Shown: positions 42,580 through 51,160 of the stretch, piece by piece
Position numbering within the stretch: position 1 is the stretch's first letter
Layout: each line of letters begins with the position of its first letter
Source of the DNA: Pedobacter cryoconitis
Lineage (GTDB): Bacteria > Bacteroidota > Bacteroidia > Sphingobacteriales > Sphingobacteriaceae
Length of the DNA stretch: 56,801 bases
Reading direction: 5' to 3'
Assembly (NCBI RefSeq): GCF_014207135.1
Contig: NZ_JACHCC010000012.1
Location: 179,569-236,369, forward strand
Position numbers and translations under genes: made by a program
The notes under the pieces: model-generated
Seen by the model: only the letters and a program-made list of their open reading frames with translations
Database searches by the model: none
What the model was told of the DNA's origin: nothing

Positions 42580-43398
42580 ATGAATACAAGAATTAAATTG
42601 CTGGCAACAGCTGCTGTTATTGCTTCAGTAACCTTATTCAGCTGCGGTGGCGGAGCCAAAAAGAATGATCCTAACCATATCAAAGTTGGGGTAGAGTCCG
42701 GACCGGAATATGCTGTGGCACAGGCTGCACAGAAAGTAGCTAAAGAAAAATTTGGTCTGGATGTGGAACTGGTACAGTTCAATGACTTTGTGATGCCCAA
42801 TGAGGCGCTTCATCAGGGGGATATTGATGCCAATGTATTTCAGAACAAGCCATATCTGGATGTACAATCCAAACAACGTGGATATAAATTTGTAATCCAG
42901 GGTAATACCTTTGTTTTCCCGCTTGCTGGTTATTCGAAGAAAATTAAAAAAATTGATGAACTGAAAGACGGAAGCACTATTATTATTCCGAATGATCCGA
43001 CTAACGGAGGCAGATCTTTACTGCTTTTACAAAAAGCTGGTTTACTGAAATTAAAAGATGGTGTTGGTTTATTACCTACTGTAAACGATATTACAGAGAA
43101 CCCTAAGAAATTAAAAATTCTGGAACTGGAAGCTCCTCAGCTACCAAGAGCGCTTGATGATCAGAATGTTACTATCGCTGTCATCAATAATACTTTTGCG
43201 ACGGGTGTAGGACTGGTAGCGGATAGGGATGGACTCTTTGTAGAGGATAAAAAATCTCCTTATGTGAACATTATTGTGTCCAGAGAGGACAATAAGGATG
43301 ATGAGAAAATCAAGAAGTTTGTAAAAGCTTTCCAGTCTGATGAAGTAGCCGAAACTGCTGCTAAAGTGTTTAAAGGCGGAGCTGTTAAAGGCTGGTAA
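42580..43398 (+). CDS. metQ: Methionine-binding lipoprotein MetQ
   Basis: A 272-residue substrate-binding protein of the NlpA family. The lipoprotein signal ends VTLFSC (Cys about residue 22). Then come HIKVGVESGPEYAVAQAAQKVAKEKFGLDVELVQFNDFVMPNEALHQGDIDANVFQNKPYLD, PLAGYSKKIKKIDELKDGSTIIIPNDPTNGGRSLLLLQKAGLL and ITENPKKLKILELEAPQLPRAL, all family landmarks. It delivers methionine to MetNI. It is the last gene of the operon, followed by a terminator. Confidence 0.96.
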   Translation: MNTRIKLLATAAVIASVTLFSCGGGAKKNDPNHIKVGVESGPEYAVAQAAQKVAKEKFGLDVELVQFNDFVMPNEALHQGDIDANVFQNKPYLDVQSKQRGYKFVIQGNTFVFPLAGYSKKIKKIDELKDGSTIIIPNDPTNGGRSLLLLQKAGLLKLKDGVGLLPTVNDITENPKKLKILELEAPQLPRALDDQNVTIAVINNTFATGVGLVADRDGLFVEDKKSPYVNIIVSREDNKDDEKIKKFVKAFQSDEVAETAAKVFKGGAVKGW

Positions 43399-43416
43399 AC
43401 TTTCCGGAATAATTAT

Positions 43417-43454
43417 AAAAGCTGGTTGTCTGTTGAGGATAACCAGCTTTTTTT
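43417..43454. terminator. Bidirectional terminator after metQ
   Basis: An 11-bp stem (AAAAGCTGGTT with its complement) and T-run between metQ and the convergent DUF5655 gene. Confidence 0.88.
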
Positions 43455-43815
43455 ATAATCCATTCTGATAGGCTTTTTTCATGTAAAACCTGACTTCTTC
43501 ATTCAGATCTTCCTTTGCATAGATCCGGAGATGGTGGTTAAAATCATTGCTTCCGGGCACTTGTTTGATCTTACGGAAACAGAGATTATCTTCATAAACC
43601 TGTTTAAAAGGGAAAACCACATCAATGAAATCTTTACCCATTTGTATGATATAGGCAAAGTTGATCCGGGCTGAAAAAGCAATCATGGTTTTTGTGGCGT
43701 GGTGATTGACTTCTCCGATCTGGCGGAAGACCGTATCCAGTTCTTCGAAAAGGGCAATGGAGTGTGCAGATTTTTTGATTAAAAATTCTTTTATTTCAGG
43801 GTCCCTGGATTCCAT
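43453..43815 (-). CDS. DUF5655-like protein
   Basis: A 120-residue soluble protein: IKEFLIKKSAHSIALFEELDTVFRQIGEVNHHATKTMIAFSARINFAYIIQMGKDFIDVVFPFKQ, then HHLRIYAKEDLNEEVRFYMKKAYQNG. The pattern of helix, KTMIAF strand and closing helical region fits the DUF5655 (DUF1801-related) family of unknown function. It lies 32 bp behind the AraC gene on the same strand and may share its transcript. Confidence 0.7.
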   Translation of the reverse strand: MESRDPEIKEFLIKKSAHSIALFEELDTVFRQIGEVNHHATKTMIAFSARINFAYIIQMGKDFIDVVFPFKQVYEDNLCFRKIKQVPGSNDFNHHLRIYAKEDLNEEVRFYMKKAYQNGL

Positions 43816-43847
43816 CGTCTGAAAAGATAATTGTTTAGCTAAGGTAT

Positions 43848-44840
43848 CTAATTCAATTTGACTTTACCTGGAGACAAACCATATTTTTTACGGAATGCGG
43901 TGCTGAAATGTTGAACAGAGGCATAGCCCAGGTCGTCCGAAATGGCTTTAATTGTAGTACCTGAAAGTAGTTGCTCCCGGGCTTCGGATAGTCTGACATC
44001 GTTCAGATAGCCAAATACGGTGTTACCAAAAACTTCTTTAAATCCGTTTTTCAGTTTAAATTCATTAATCCCGGCAATTTTTGCCAGTTCTGTTAAGGTT
44101 GGTGGTTTTTGCCTATGGGTAGTCAGATAAGTTTCTGCGTACTGAATACAATCGCGTTCGTAAGCAGATTTAAGGACGGATCTGGATTTGTTGTTTGCTG
44201 ACTGTTCAAATGCCTGTGCCTGTAAACTGAGGAGCTCTATACATTTAGATTGGAGGTAGAGGACTTTTAGTTTTCCTGAAAGATTACAGCTCATGATCTC
44301 ACGAATACACTGATGTATAGGAAAGGTCATTTTTAAATTGGTTTCAGAAATATCAGAGAAATGGTGCTGATCTACTTTTTCGCAGAACCTGGATAGCAAA
44401 TCTCCGCTATCGGCAACCAGCCCGAGAAAGTAATTTTTGCTGAAATGGACTTCAAAGAATTGATGTTTCTTGTCGATACTGTACTGACCGGTTCCATCAA
44501 ATTCAGGACTGTAAATTATATTATGTTGCAAGGCATCAAACTGATGAACATGGCCATTAATATGGTTTTTCATTATTCCACCTCCAACGAGCGAGAAATG
44601 TAATTCCACAAAATCGGGTTCATTGGTTGAACGGAACCTGATCTGTCTTTTCTTTAACCTCATGTCGCCATAAACAATGAAAATATCCGGCAGGGACAAC
44701 TGAATGAGTTCAGCATCAAAGAAAGGAAGATTATAACTCTCTTTATGTTCCGCTACTGTAGACAGCAACGGGTCTGAAAAGTTGATGATCGCACCAATCT
44801 CAGTCCATTTACCTTGCTCATCACTTAAACATAGTCCCAT
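43848..44840 (-). CDS. PchR-like AraC-family regulator
   Basis: A 330-residue AraC regulator. The sensor half (IRFRSTNEPDFVELHFSLVGGG... YSIDKKHQFFEVHFSKNYFLGLV... LYLQSKCIELLSLQAQ) resembles PchR/YbtA-type siderophore-responsive regulators. The C-terminal HTHs are PTLTELAKIAGINEFKLKNGFKEVFGNTVFGYLNDVRLSEAREQLLSGTTIKAISDDLGYASVQHFSTAFRKKYGLSPGKVKLN. It is divergent from two half-size ABC transporters of the YbtPQ type, the usual context for PchR-like activators. Confidence 0.88.
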   Translation of the reverse strand: MGLCLSDEQGKWTEIGAIINFSDPLLSTVAEHKESYNLPFFDAELIQLSLPDIFIVYGDMRLKKRQIRFRSTNEPDFVELHFSLVGGGIMKNHINGHVHQFDALQHNIIYSPEFDGTGQYSIDKKHQFFEVHFSKNYFLGLVADSGDLLSRFCEKVDQHHFSDISETNLKMTFPIHQCIREIMSCNLSGKLKVLYLQSKCIELLSLQAQAFEQSANNKSRSVLKSAYERDCIQYAETYLTTHRQKPPTLTELAKIAGINEFKLKNGFKEVFGNTVFGYLNDVRLSEAREQLLSGTTIKAISDDLGYASVQHFSTAFRKKYGLSPGKVKLN

Positions 44841-44913
44841 ATTTAATCCCTTTGGTGTAAAAATCTATCCTTCTGATGTAAATGTCTTTTGCTGAATAGA
44901 AAGCACTTTTGTA

Positions 44914-44951
44914 CAAATCTAAGATTATTTAGAAATATTATAAATAATCTT
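44914..44951. promoter_or_regulatory. Divergent control region with 11-bp perfect inverted repeat
   Basis: AAGATTATTTA (44921-44931) and its exact complement TAAATAATCTT (44941-44951) flank a 9-nt spacer. On the minus strand TAGATTTG (44921-44914) is a -7 element for the PchR-like gene, so the repeat sits in that promoter and 26 bp before the ABC gene. Its A/T-rich symmetry is compatible with a Fur-type or AraC-type operator. Confidence 0.55.
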
Positions 44952-44976
44952 TCTGAAGGTTCTAGTTTAATTGAAT

Positions 44977-46734
44977 ATGAGTACAGAAAAAACTAAAAAT
45001 GGCATTGGCAGATTATTGCAGATTGCCGGAAAAGAAAAGATGCTGTTAATGTTGTCTGCCTGTTTTGCAGTGATACATGTACTGCTGACAGTGATCCCGT
45101 ATATTTTAGTTTATTATATAATCAGGGCTATGCTGACGCCCCCGGTCGACTTGCAACTGATCTATGGTTATATCCTGAAGGCCGTTCTCGCTACACTGGG
45201 ATCATATGTTTTATTATATGTTTCTGGAATGGTTTCGCATATCGCTGCATTTAATATTTTATATGAGTTACGCCGGCAAATGGCCGAGAAACTGGGCCGG
45301 TTGCCGATAGGATTTATTAACCGGAATAATTCTGGCGCCTTAAAAAAAATAATGGCTGATGATGTAGAAAGGATAGAAAACTTTATCGCGCACAGTATCC
45401 CTGATTTTGTGAAAGGAGTTGTTTTACCGGTTGTGACTCTGGTTTACCTTTTTACCGTAAACTGGTTCCTGGCTTTAAGCAGTTGTATACCCATTGTTTT
45501 ACTGGGTGTACTGATTCCGGTGATGTTCAGTAAAGAACGGAATGGGATGCTAACGGCTTATCACCGTTCACTGGAAGAGATGAATTCGGGTATTGTAGAG
45601 TTTGTAAGGGCAATGCCGGTGATTAAAATATTCGGACATACTGCTGATAGTTTTGAGCAGTACAGTGGCTCTGTTTATGGCTTCAGGGATATGGTCTTTG
45701 AATTTATCCGCAGTTCTGCACCAGCCTACAGTATCTTTATCAGTTTTATCAGCAATGCTTCTCTGCCAGTACTGGCGCTGGGTTTCTACTTGTATTTTAA
45801 TGGAGGACTAAGTCTGGCGGTGTTGTTTTTATTTCTGATCCTTGGGGTTGGTTATATCCGTCCTTTGTTTGCACTGGGTAATCTGGGTTCTCAGATCTCA
45901 CTGATTAATCATGGTGTCAGGAGATTAGATGAAATCTTATTCAGCCAGGAACAGGAAACTATGGGAACGCAAAAAATGACAACCGATTTCAGCATTGAGT
46001 TTAATTCGGTCTCTTTTAGCTATAATGAACAGACAAGGGCACTGGATAAGGTCAGTTTTGTTATCCCGCAAGGAAGTATTACTGCTCTGGTGGGACCATC
46101 CGGATCTGGTAAATCAACAGCTGCCCAGCTGATTTCGCGCTTCTGGGATGTCAGTTCAGGGAGTATCACTGTAGGTGGTCTGGATATCCGGGAAATTGAT
46201 CCGGCTGAGCTGATGAAGCACGTTTCGGTTGTTTTTCAGGATAGCTTTATGTTTCAGCAAACCATTTTTGAAAATATCCGCATGGGTATGGAAAAAACTG
46301 AAAAGGAAATTGTGAATGCTGCAAAAGCAGCACAGTGTCATGGTTTTATTTCCGGGCTTCCTAATGGATATCAGACGCTCTGGGGAGAAAAAGGGGTACA
46401 TCTGAGTGGAGGGGAACAGCAGCGTATTCAGTTAGCGAGGGCTATCCTGAAGAATTCTCCGATTCTTATTCTGGACGAAGCTACAGCTTTCAGTGACCCT
46501 GAAAATGAATATCTGATTCAGCAGGCATTCAATGAACTGATCAGTGATAAAACGGTTATTGTAATTGCACATCGTTTAAGTACTATCACCGGCTGTGACG
46601 AGATCATTGTACTGGATAAAGGCTCGGTTGCGGGGATTGGCAAACATGAAGAACTACTGGAAGATTGTTCTTTATACATCAACATGTGGAATGCGCATAC
46701 CAGAGCTAAGGAATTTACCCTCTCAGAATATTAG
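44977..46734 (+). CDS. ABC transporter, membrane-ATPase half, YbtP/IrtA-like
   Basis: About 585 residues from the ATG at 44977; the frame also allows a TTG two codons earlier. Six N-terminal membrane helices (MLLMLSACFAVIHVLLTVIPYILVYYIIRAML onwards) are followed by an ATPase domain with Walker A GPSGSGKSTAAQ, Q-loop VVFQDSFMFQQTIFENIRMG, signature LSGGEQQRIQLARA and Walker B ILILDEATAFSDPENE. The DEATAFxDPENE form is characteristic of YbtP/YbtQ/IrtAB-type transporters, which have an exporter fold yet import ferric siderophores. It probably forms a heterodimer with the next gene, 10 bp downstream. Confidence 0.88.
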   Translation: MSTEKTKNGIGRLLQIAGKEKMLLMLSACFAVIHVLLTVIPYILVYYIIRAMLTPPVDLQLIYGYILKAVLATLGSYVLLYVSGMVSHIAAFNILYELRRQMAEKLGRLPIGFINRNNSGALKKIMADDVERIENFIAHSIPDFVKGVVLPVVTLVYLFTVNWFLALSSCIPIVLLGVLIPVMFSKERNGMLTAYHRSLEEMNSGIVEFVRAMPVIKIFGHTADSFEQYSGSVYGFRDMVFEFIRSSAPAYSIFISFISNASLPVLALGFYLYFNGGLSLAVLFLFLILGVGYIRPLFALGNLGSQISLINHGVRRLDEILFSQEQETMGTQKMTTDFSIEFNSVSFSYNEQTRALDKVSFVIPQGSITALVGPSGSGKSTAAQLISRFWDVSSGSITVGGLDIREIDPAELMKHVSVVFQDSFMFQQTIFENIRMGMEKTEKEIVNAAKAAQCHGFISGLPNGYQTLWGEKGVHLSGGEQQRIQLARAILKNSPILILDEATAFSDPENEYLIQQAFNELISDKTVIVIAHRLSTITGCDEIIVLDKGSVAGIGKHEELLEDCSLYINMWNAHTRAKEFTLSEY

Positions 46735-46744
46735 TATATATAAA

Positions 46745-48472
46745 ATGATAAAAAATCTCTTCTTCGTCTTTAAAACGGCACCACAGGTAGTTCGTAAAAG
46801 TATATTACTCGAATTATTTCATGGTGTCCTGATAGCTGTTCCTACAGGTTTTCTATTACTGATTATTCAGGAATTATTTACCGGAAATCCGGATAAACAA
46901 CGTCTCTGGAGTTTTGTATGGCTTATGAGCGGGCTGCTGCTGATCCAGTTTTTCGTAGCGGCAAAAACTATAGTCAACAGTAATCTGATGACTTATACTT
47001 TATCGACTGGTCTGAGAATCAGGCTGGGAAATCATTTGCAACGTTTATCAATGGGAGTCTTTAAAGAGCGTGATCCTGGTGATCTGGCTTCGGTTGTTTT
47101 ACAGGATGTGGCCAATTTTGAGATGATCTTTGGGCATACTATCGGCAATATGGCTTCGGCTTTATTTGCTACTGTAATCTTATCTGTGTTTTTATTGTTT
47201 ACTGACTGGCGTCTGGCACTGTTCCTACTGCTTGCTTTGCCTGTAGCCTGGGGGATGATCAGAATTGCAAATTACTTAATTGTCAGTCAGGGAGAGAAAC
47301 ATGTCCAGGCAAGAAATCAGATTGGTGCGCGCTTTCTTGAATATGTACAGGGAATCCGTCATATCAAATCGTTTGGCATGACAGGTAAGAGCTTTGTCAG
47401 CCTGGATAATGCGCTTAATGATTTTCGTAAAGCAAGTATCCGTACCGAAGTTATCCCGGGACCGATGGTTGTTACTGCGGGGTTGATCCTGGAAGTCTTT
47501 TTCCTGCTGATGGCAGGGCTTGCAGTTACTTTCTTTGCTCAGGGAAGTCTGTCAGCTCCGGCTTTGATTACTTTTTTAATTGTAGGTTATCGCCTCTATG
47601 AACCTACTAAAATTATCCTGGTTGATTATGTGATTCTGCGCTATATGAATATTAGTATGGAAAGGGTAATTGAGGTGCTGAATATCAAAGAGCAGCCTGC
47701 AGGAAAAAGGTTAAAACCCAAGGATTTTACTGTCGCTTTTGAGCATGTCAGTTTTGGTTATCAGCAGGAGAAAAATGTATTGAATGATGTTACTTTTCAG
47801 GTACAGCCTAACAGTATGATGGCGCTGGTAGGGCCCTCCGGTTCGGGGAAAACCACTATTACTGCATTAATCGCCAGGTTTTGGGATGTGCAGCAGGGAA
47901 GCGTGAAGATAGGTGGCGTGGATGTAAAGGATATGGAACCGGCCCAGGTTTATGGTTTAATGAGTGAGGTATTCCAGGAGGTATACTTATTTGATGATAC
48001 CATTTATAATAATATTCTGTTCGGAAGACCAGGTGCACAAGAAGAGGAGGTCATTAAGGCCGCAGATCTGGCGCAGGTACTTGATTTTGCCTGGGAGCTT
48101 CCCGGTGGGTTACATGCCAAAGCCGGGGAAGGGGGGAATTTACTTTCGGGTGGACAAAAACAGCGAATAAGTATTGCCAGGGCCCTGCTTAAAGATGCAC
48201 CAATTGTGTTATTGGATGAAGCTACTGCATCTCTGGATCCTGAAAATGAGATCCATATTCAAAAGGCCATTCAGGAACTGGTCAGAAATAAAACGGTAAT
48301 TGTTGTGGCGCATAAGTTATCTACTATACAACATGCAGATCAGATACTGGTACTAAAAGAAGGTGAGGTGCAGGAGCGTGGTACCCATGAAAAACTGATT
48401 GGTAATGAGGGTTTATACCATCATCTCTGGAAGATTCAGCAGCAGTCCGGGGGCTGGAAAATAAAACATTAA
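46745..48472 (+). CDS. ABC transporter, membrane-ATPase half, YbtQ/IrtB-like
   Basis: About 575 residues from the ATG at 46745. A longer frame reaches back into the previous gene but gives an unlike N-terminus. Six membrane helices, then Walker A GPSGSGKTTITALIARFWDV, VFQEVYLFDDTIYNNILFG, signature LLSGGQKQRISIARALL, Walker B IVLLDEATASLDPENE and the H-loop VVAHKLSTI. Partner of the preceding half transporter. No siderophore synthesis genes are nearby, so import of foreign siderophores or another chelate is likely. Confidence 0.9.
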   Translation: MIKNLFFVFKTAPQVVRKSILLELFHGVLIAVPTGFLLLIIQELFTGNPDKQRLWSFVWLMSGLLLIQFFVAAKTIVNSNLMTYTLSTGLRIRLGNHLQRLSMGVFKERDPGDLASVVLQDVANFEMIFGHTIGNMASALFATVILSVFLLFTDWRLALFLLLALPVAWGMIRIANYLIVSQGEKHVQARNQIGARFLEYVQGIRHIKSFGMTGKSFVSLDNALNDFRKASIRTEVIPGPMVVTAGLILEVFFLLMAGLAVTFFAQGSLSAPALITFLIVGYRLYEPTKIILVDYVILRYMNISMERVIEVLNIKEQPAGKRLKPKDFTVAFEHVSFGYQQEKNVLNDVTFQVQPNSMMALVGPSGSGKTTITALIARFWDVQQGSVKIGGVDVKDMEPAQVYGLMSEVFQEVYLFDDTIYNNILFGRPGAQEEEVIKAADLAQVLDFAWELPGGLHAKAGEGGNLLSGGQKQRISIARALLKDAPIVLLDEATASLDPENEIHIQKAIQELVRNKTVIVVAHKLSTIQHADQILVLKEGEVQERGTHEKLIGNEGLYHHLWKIQQQSGGWKIKH

Positions 48473-48525
48473 ATTAGTCTGATCGGGCAGTTGATTAACT
48501 TAATCAGCGGCCCGATCAGACTAAT
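48473..48525. terminator. Terminator after the ABC pair
   Basis: A perfect 16-bp stem (ATTAGTCTGATCGGGC with its complement) starts at the base after the stop codon. The 21-nt loop itself contains TGATTA/TAATCA, and T-rich sequence follows. Confidence 0.9.
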
Positions 48526-48548
48526 ATTTTTAAATTTTACTTTGTAGT

Positions 48549-48839
48549 TTATGTACCGATCAGGAAGTTGAGATCAGCTGCTGCTAAAGTGGGTTTAAAT
48601 TCGATAACCTGGTAATGACCAAAGTCATTCTTTTTAAAAGGGTCCTCTGCCAGGATCTCTTCCAGTTGATCTCTGCTGGTCAGATTTGAAAGGATGACAC
48701 CGCCGATTCTAGGCTCTTTTCTGCCTGAAAGGATAAAATTTCCCAGTGCATATTGTGCTTTAAGAAAGTCTACATGGGCTGCGAGTTGAGTTTCAATTAG
48801 CTCTATTGAAACTTTATAGGTTATTGATATGATAAACAT
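48549..48839 (-). CDS. YciI-like protein
   Basis: A 96-residue YCII-domain protein: MFIISITYKVSIELIETQLAAHVDFLKAQYALGNFILSGRKEPRIGGVILSNLTSRDQLEEILAEDPFKKNDFGHYQVIEFKP. The conserved His22 of AAHVDFL and Asp66 of the DPF motif are the family's putative active-site pair. Function in metabolism is not established. A 7-bp inverted repeat GAAAGAT/ATCTTTC (48855-48861 / 48870-48876) lies just upstream of its start. Confidence 0.85.
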   Translation of the reverse strand: MFIISITYKVSIELIETQLAAHVDFLKAQYALGNFILSGRKEPRIGGVILSNLTSRDQLEEILAEDPFKKNDFGHYQVIEFKPTLAAADLNFLIGT

Positions 48840-49011
48840 AGGCTAGGTGTTTTTGAAAGATTATCAATTATCTTTCAGAACCAAATATAATTGATATGCA
48901 GGAGTAAATCAGAAAAATGGTATTAATTCCAAAAAAATAAACGTTTTAGGTAATAAAATGCTTAAACAGGAGGGGGATTTTGGATTGGGTGCGCCTGATA
49001 AGCTTATTTAA

Positions 49012-49023
49012 GCAAACGTTTGC
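49012..49023. promoter_or_regulatory. LacI/GalR-type palindrome upstream of the ECF locus
   Basis: GCAAACGTTTGC is a perfect palindrome with the central CG and the GCAAA/TTTGC half-sites typical of LacI-family operators. It is 183 bp before the sigma-factor start at 49195, in the 48840-49194 gap that otherwise shows only a small inverted repeat near 48855 and the -7 element at 49159. No LacI-family gene is in the window. Confidence 0.4.
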
Positions 49024-49158
49024 GTAATAATAATCGGGCTTCCGGCTTTTTGACTTGCAGGAATAACTTTATATTAGGTATAAATCAGATCATTGTATGA
49101 ACGGAATATGACGGTCAGGAATTATTGATAAGTTAATATTCAATTAATGGTTCCCGGC

Positions 49159-49166
49159 TATTTTTG
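49159..49166 (+). promoter_or_regulatory. -7 element for the sigma-factor gene
   Basis: TATTTTTG fits TAnnTTTG and lies downstream of the possible start at 49147, which favours the ATG at 49195. Confidence 0.45.
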
Positions 49167-49194
49167 CGATCTGAAAAACCAAAGCGCTTTGACC

Positions 49195-49788
49195 ATGCCC
49201 GACACTTTTAAAAGTGATTTTTTTACGCTGCTTGATCTGGACAAAAATAGCGCATTTGAAGAACTATTTGACGAATTCTGGCAGCCATTATACAGACGGG
49301 CCTATAGTAAGGTACAAGCCGAAGATCTTGCAAAAGATTTAGTACAGGAGGTTTTTATTGCCTTCTGGGATAATCTGGATACGTTAAAACGAGATCTTAA
49401 CCTGGCTGCTTATCTGCATGGGATTTTACGGAATAAGATCCTTAAGGTTTTTGAAAAAGATGCAGTAAGGTTAAGGTATGCTTTGCAGATTTGTCCGGCA
49501 GAACTTTCTTCGGATTTTTGCGCGCATGAGCTGCTTTTAGAAAAGGAGCTTAAATCTATCATCGACACCGAAGTGAACCGCATGCCTTCGAGAATGAAGG
49601 AAATCTATGCCATGAAAAAGGACAGCAATTTTTCGATTAAACAGATAGCAGAAGAACTTGGTCTTTCTGAACAAACGATTAAGAACCAATTGCAGAATGC
49701 CTATAACCGTTTAAGGTCGAAGCTAAAGGAATATAATCCGGATCTGATCGGATTATCAATTATCCTGATTAAAGTGATGTTTTTTTAA
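49195..49788 (+). CDS. ECF-type RNA polymerase sigma factor (FecI-like)
   Basis: About 197 residues from the ATG at 49195; a start at 49147 would add 16 residues and is upstream of the likely promoter. Region 2 is FEELFDEFWQPLYRRAYSKVQAEDLAKDLVQEVFIAFWDNLDTLK and region 4 is NRMPSRMKEIYAMKKDSNFSIKQIAEELGLSEQTIKNQLQNAYNRLRSKL. The pairing with a FecR gene and an STN-containing SusC shows the Bacteroidota cell-surface signalling arrangement, in which substrate binding outside releases the sigma factor to transcribe the susCD genes. Confidence 0.92.
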   Translation: MPDTFKSDFFTLLDLDKNSAFEELFDEFWQPLYRRAYSKVQAEDLAKDLVQEVFIAFWDNLDTLKRDLNLAAYLHGILRNKILKVFEKDAVRLRYALQICPAELSSDFCAHELLLEKELKSIIDTEVNRMPSRMKEIYAMKKDSNFSIKQIAEELGLSEQTIKNQLQNAYNRLRSKLKEYNPDLIGLSIILIKVMFF

Positions 49789-49842
49789 AATTCATCTAGT
49801 ACTTTCTGTTTCCTGAACGGATAGGTAAGAAACGAAGGTTAA

Positions 49843-50976
49843 TTGGATACGGAAGAATTTAGCAAACTTATAGCCAGGTATAACAATAATACGGCTAGTG
49901 CGGAAGAAAGGATGCAGGTGGAACGTTGGTATGAACAGCTCGAAGGCAAAGCTATTTTGTCTGAAGACGCTGAACTGAAGGGTCAGATTTATGGCGCCGT
50001 CAGAAAACATATAGAAGAACCCGCTCCGGTTTTACATAAAAAGGAAAGAAAAATATATACCTGGATCGCCTGGGCTGCAGTATGGTGTGTTTTGTTCAAT
50101 ATCGGTCTGCTTTATTTCCAGGCGAAAAGGTTCCAGGTTTCATCTGATACCTTTTCGGTACAAAAGAAAGGGATTACGCCTGGAACTGACAAGGCTATAT
50201 TGACCTTAGCAAATGGAACTAAAATCAATCTTTCGGATGTTGGAGCTGGTCAGCTTGCTGAACAGGCGGGTGTAACGGTCAGCAAAACGAAGAATGGTGA
50301 ATTGATTTATAAGGTTATCGGCGATAATCAGGCAACTACTAAATATAATACGATCTCTACACCCAGAGGTGGACAATATCAGCTTTTGCTGGCGGATGGA
50401 ACCAGGATCTGGTTAAATGCCAATTCTTCACTGACCTTTCCTACTTCATTTCCTGCTGATAAACGTAAGGTCAAATTTAAAGGGGAAGCTTATTTTGAAG
50501 TGGCAAAGGATAAATCCAGGAGATTTATTGTAGAGTCAAATGAAACTGAAGTTCAGGTTCTGGGAACGCATTTTAATATCATGGCTTATGATGATGAGGC
50601 TGCACAGATCACGACTTTACTGGAAGGTTCCATCGAGCTGCGCAAGGGAAATGAAAAGTCTCTTTTAAAACCTGGTCAGCAAGCCCGGACAATGGGTGCC
50701 ACCAATCAGATCAATGTAAAGGATATAGAAAATCCTGAACAGGTTATTGCCTGGAAAAACGGATATCTGCAATTCGAAAAATCAGATCTGCAATCTCTGA
50801 TGAGACAAGTATCGAGATGGTATGACGCCGATGTGGTCTATCAGGGTAAAATCCCTAAAAAAGAATATTCAGGTAAAATTCCCAGAAGTGTCGGTGTAAA
50901 AACGCTGATAGAGATGCTTTCTTATTCGGGGATTCATTGCCAGGTCAAAGACAATAAAATAATCATTAACCTTTAA
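49843..50976 (+). CDS. FecR-family anti-sigma factor
   Basis: A 377-residue single-pass membrane protein. An in-frame TAA directly precedes codon 49843, so the start must be this TTG; the next ATG would remove the conserved N-terminal FSKLIARYNNNTASAEERMQVERWYEQ. Residues 1-~75 bind sigma in the cytosol; a membrane helix lies at ~85-103 (IYTWIAWAAVWCVLFNIGLLYFQ); the periplasmic FecR domain (NTISTPRGGQYQLLLADGTRIWLNANSSLTFP... FKGEAYFEVAKDKSRRFIVES) and the C-terminal DUF4974 domain (LQFEKSDLQSLMRQVSRWYDADVVYQG) follow. It keeps the sigma factor inactive until signalled by the SusC STN domain. Confidence 0.94.
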   Translation: MDTEEFSKLIARYNNNTASAEERMQVERWYEQLEGKAILSEDAELKGQIYGAVRKHIEEPAPVLHKKERKIYTWIAWAAVWCVLFNIGLLYFQAKRFQVSSDTFSVQKKGITPGTDKAILTLANGTKINLSDVGAGQLAEQAGVTVSKTKNGELIYKVIGDNQATTKYNTISTPRGGQYQLLLADGTRIWLNANSSLTFPTSFPADKRKVKFKGEAYFEVAKDKSRRFIVESNETEVQVLGTHFNIMAYDDEAAQITTLLEGSIELRKGNEKSLLKPGQQARTMGATNQINVKDIENPEQVIAWKNGYLQFEKSDLQSLMRQVSRWYDADVVYQGKIPKKEYSGKIPRSVGVKTLIEMLSYSGIHCQVKDNKIIINL

Positions 50977-51037
50977 ACCCAGATTTATGTAACAGAATTA
51001 CTTTTAATGATGAGAAAAATCGGTTAACCTATAAAAA

Positions 51038-51111
51038 ACGGGAAGTGTTCGAACCACTTCCCGTCAATAATGGGGTTAAGTTCCGTGAGGACAATCGTCC
51101 CTGATCCGGAA
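51038..51111 (+). promoter_or_regulatory. Two hairpins between fecR and susC-3
   Basis: The first is a perfect 10-bp stem, ACGGGAAGTG (51038-51047) with its complement at 51055-51064 and the loop TTCGAAC. The second is a nested stem from TTCCG/CGGAA (51081-51085 / 51107-51111) and GGAC/GTCC. Neither has a T-run, so they look more like mRNA-stability or processing elements than terminators; they may let susC/D accumulate above the regulators. Confidence 0.5.
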
Positions 51112-51160
51112 AGCAAAAATTATCTAAGCAATAATGTTTTTAAAACCCAAATTCAAAGTT

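Noticed and set aside
46595..46744. N-terminal extension of the second ABC half (start at 46595)
   Set aside because: It overlaps the end of the preceding gene in another frame and has no family resemblance; the ATG at 46745 gives a normal N-terminus.
44977..48472. Multidrug exporter pair
   Set aside because: The exporter fold alone would allow it, but the Walker B variant, PchR-like divergent regulator and gene order fit the YbtPQ importer type better; kept as an alternative only.
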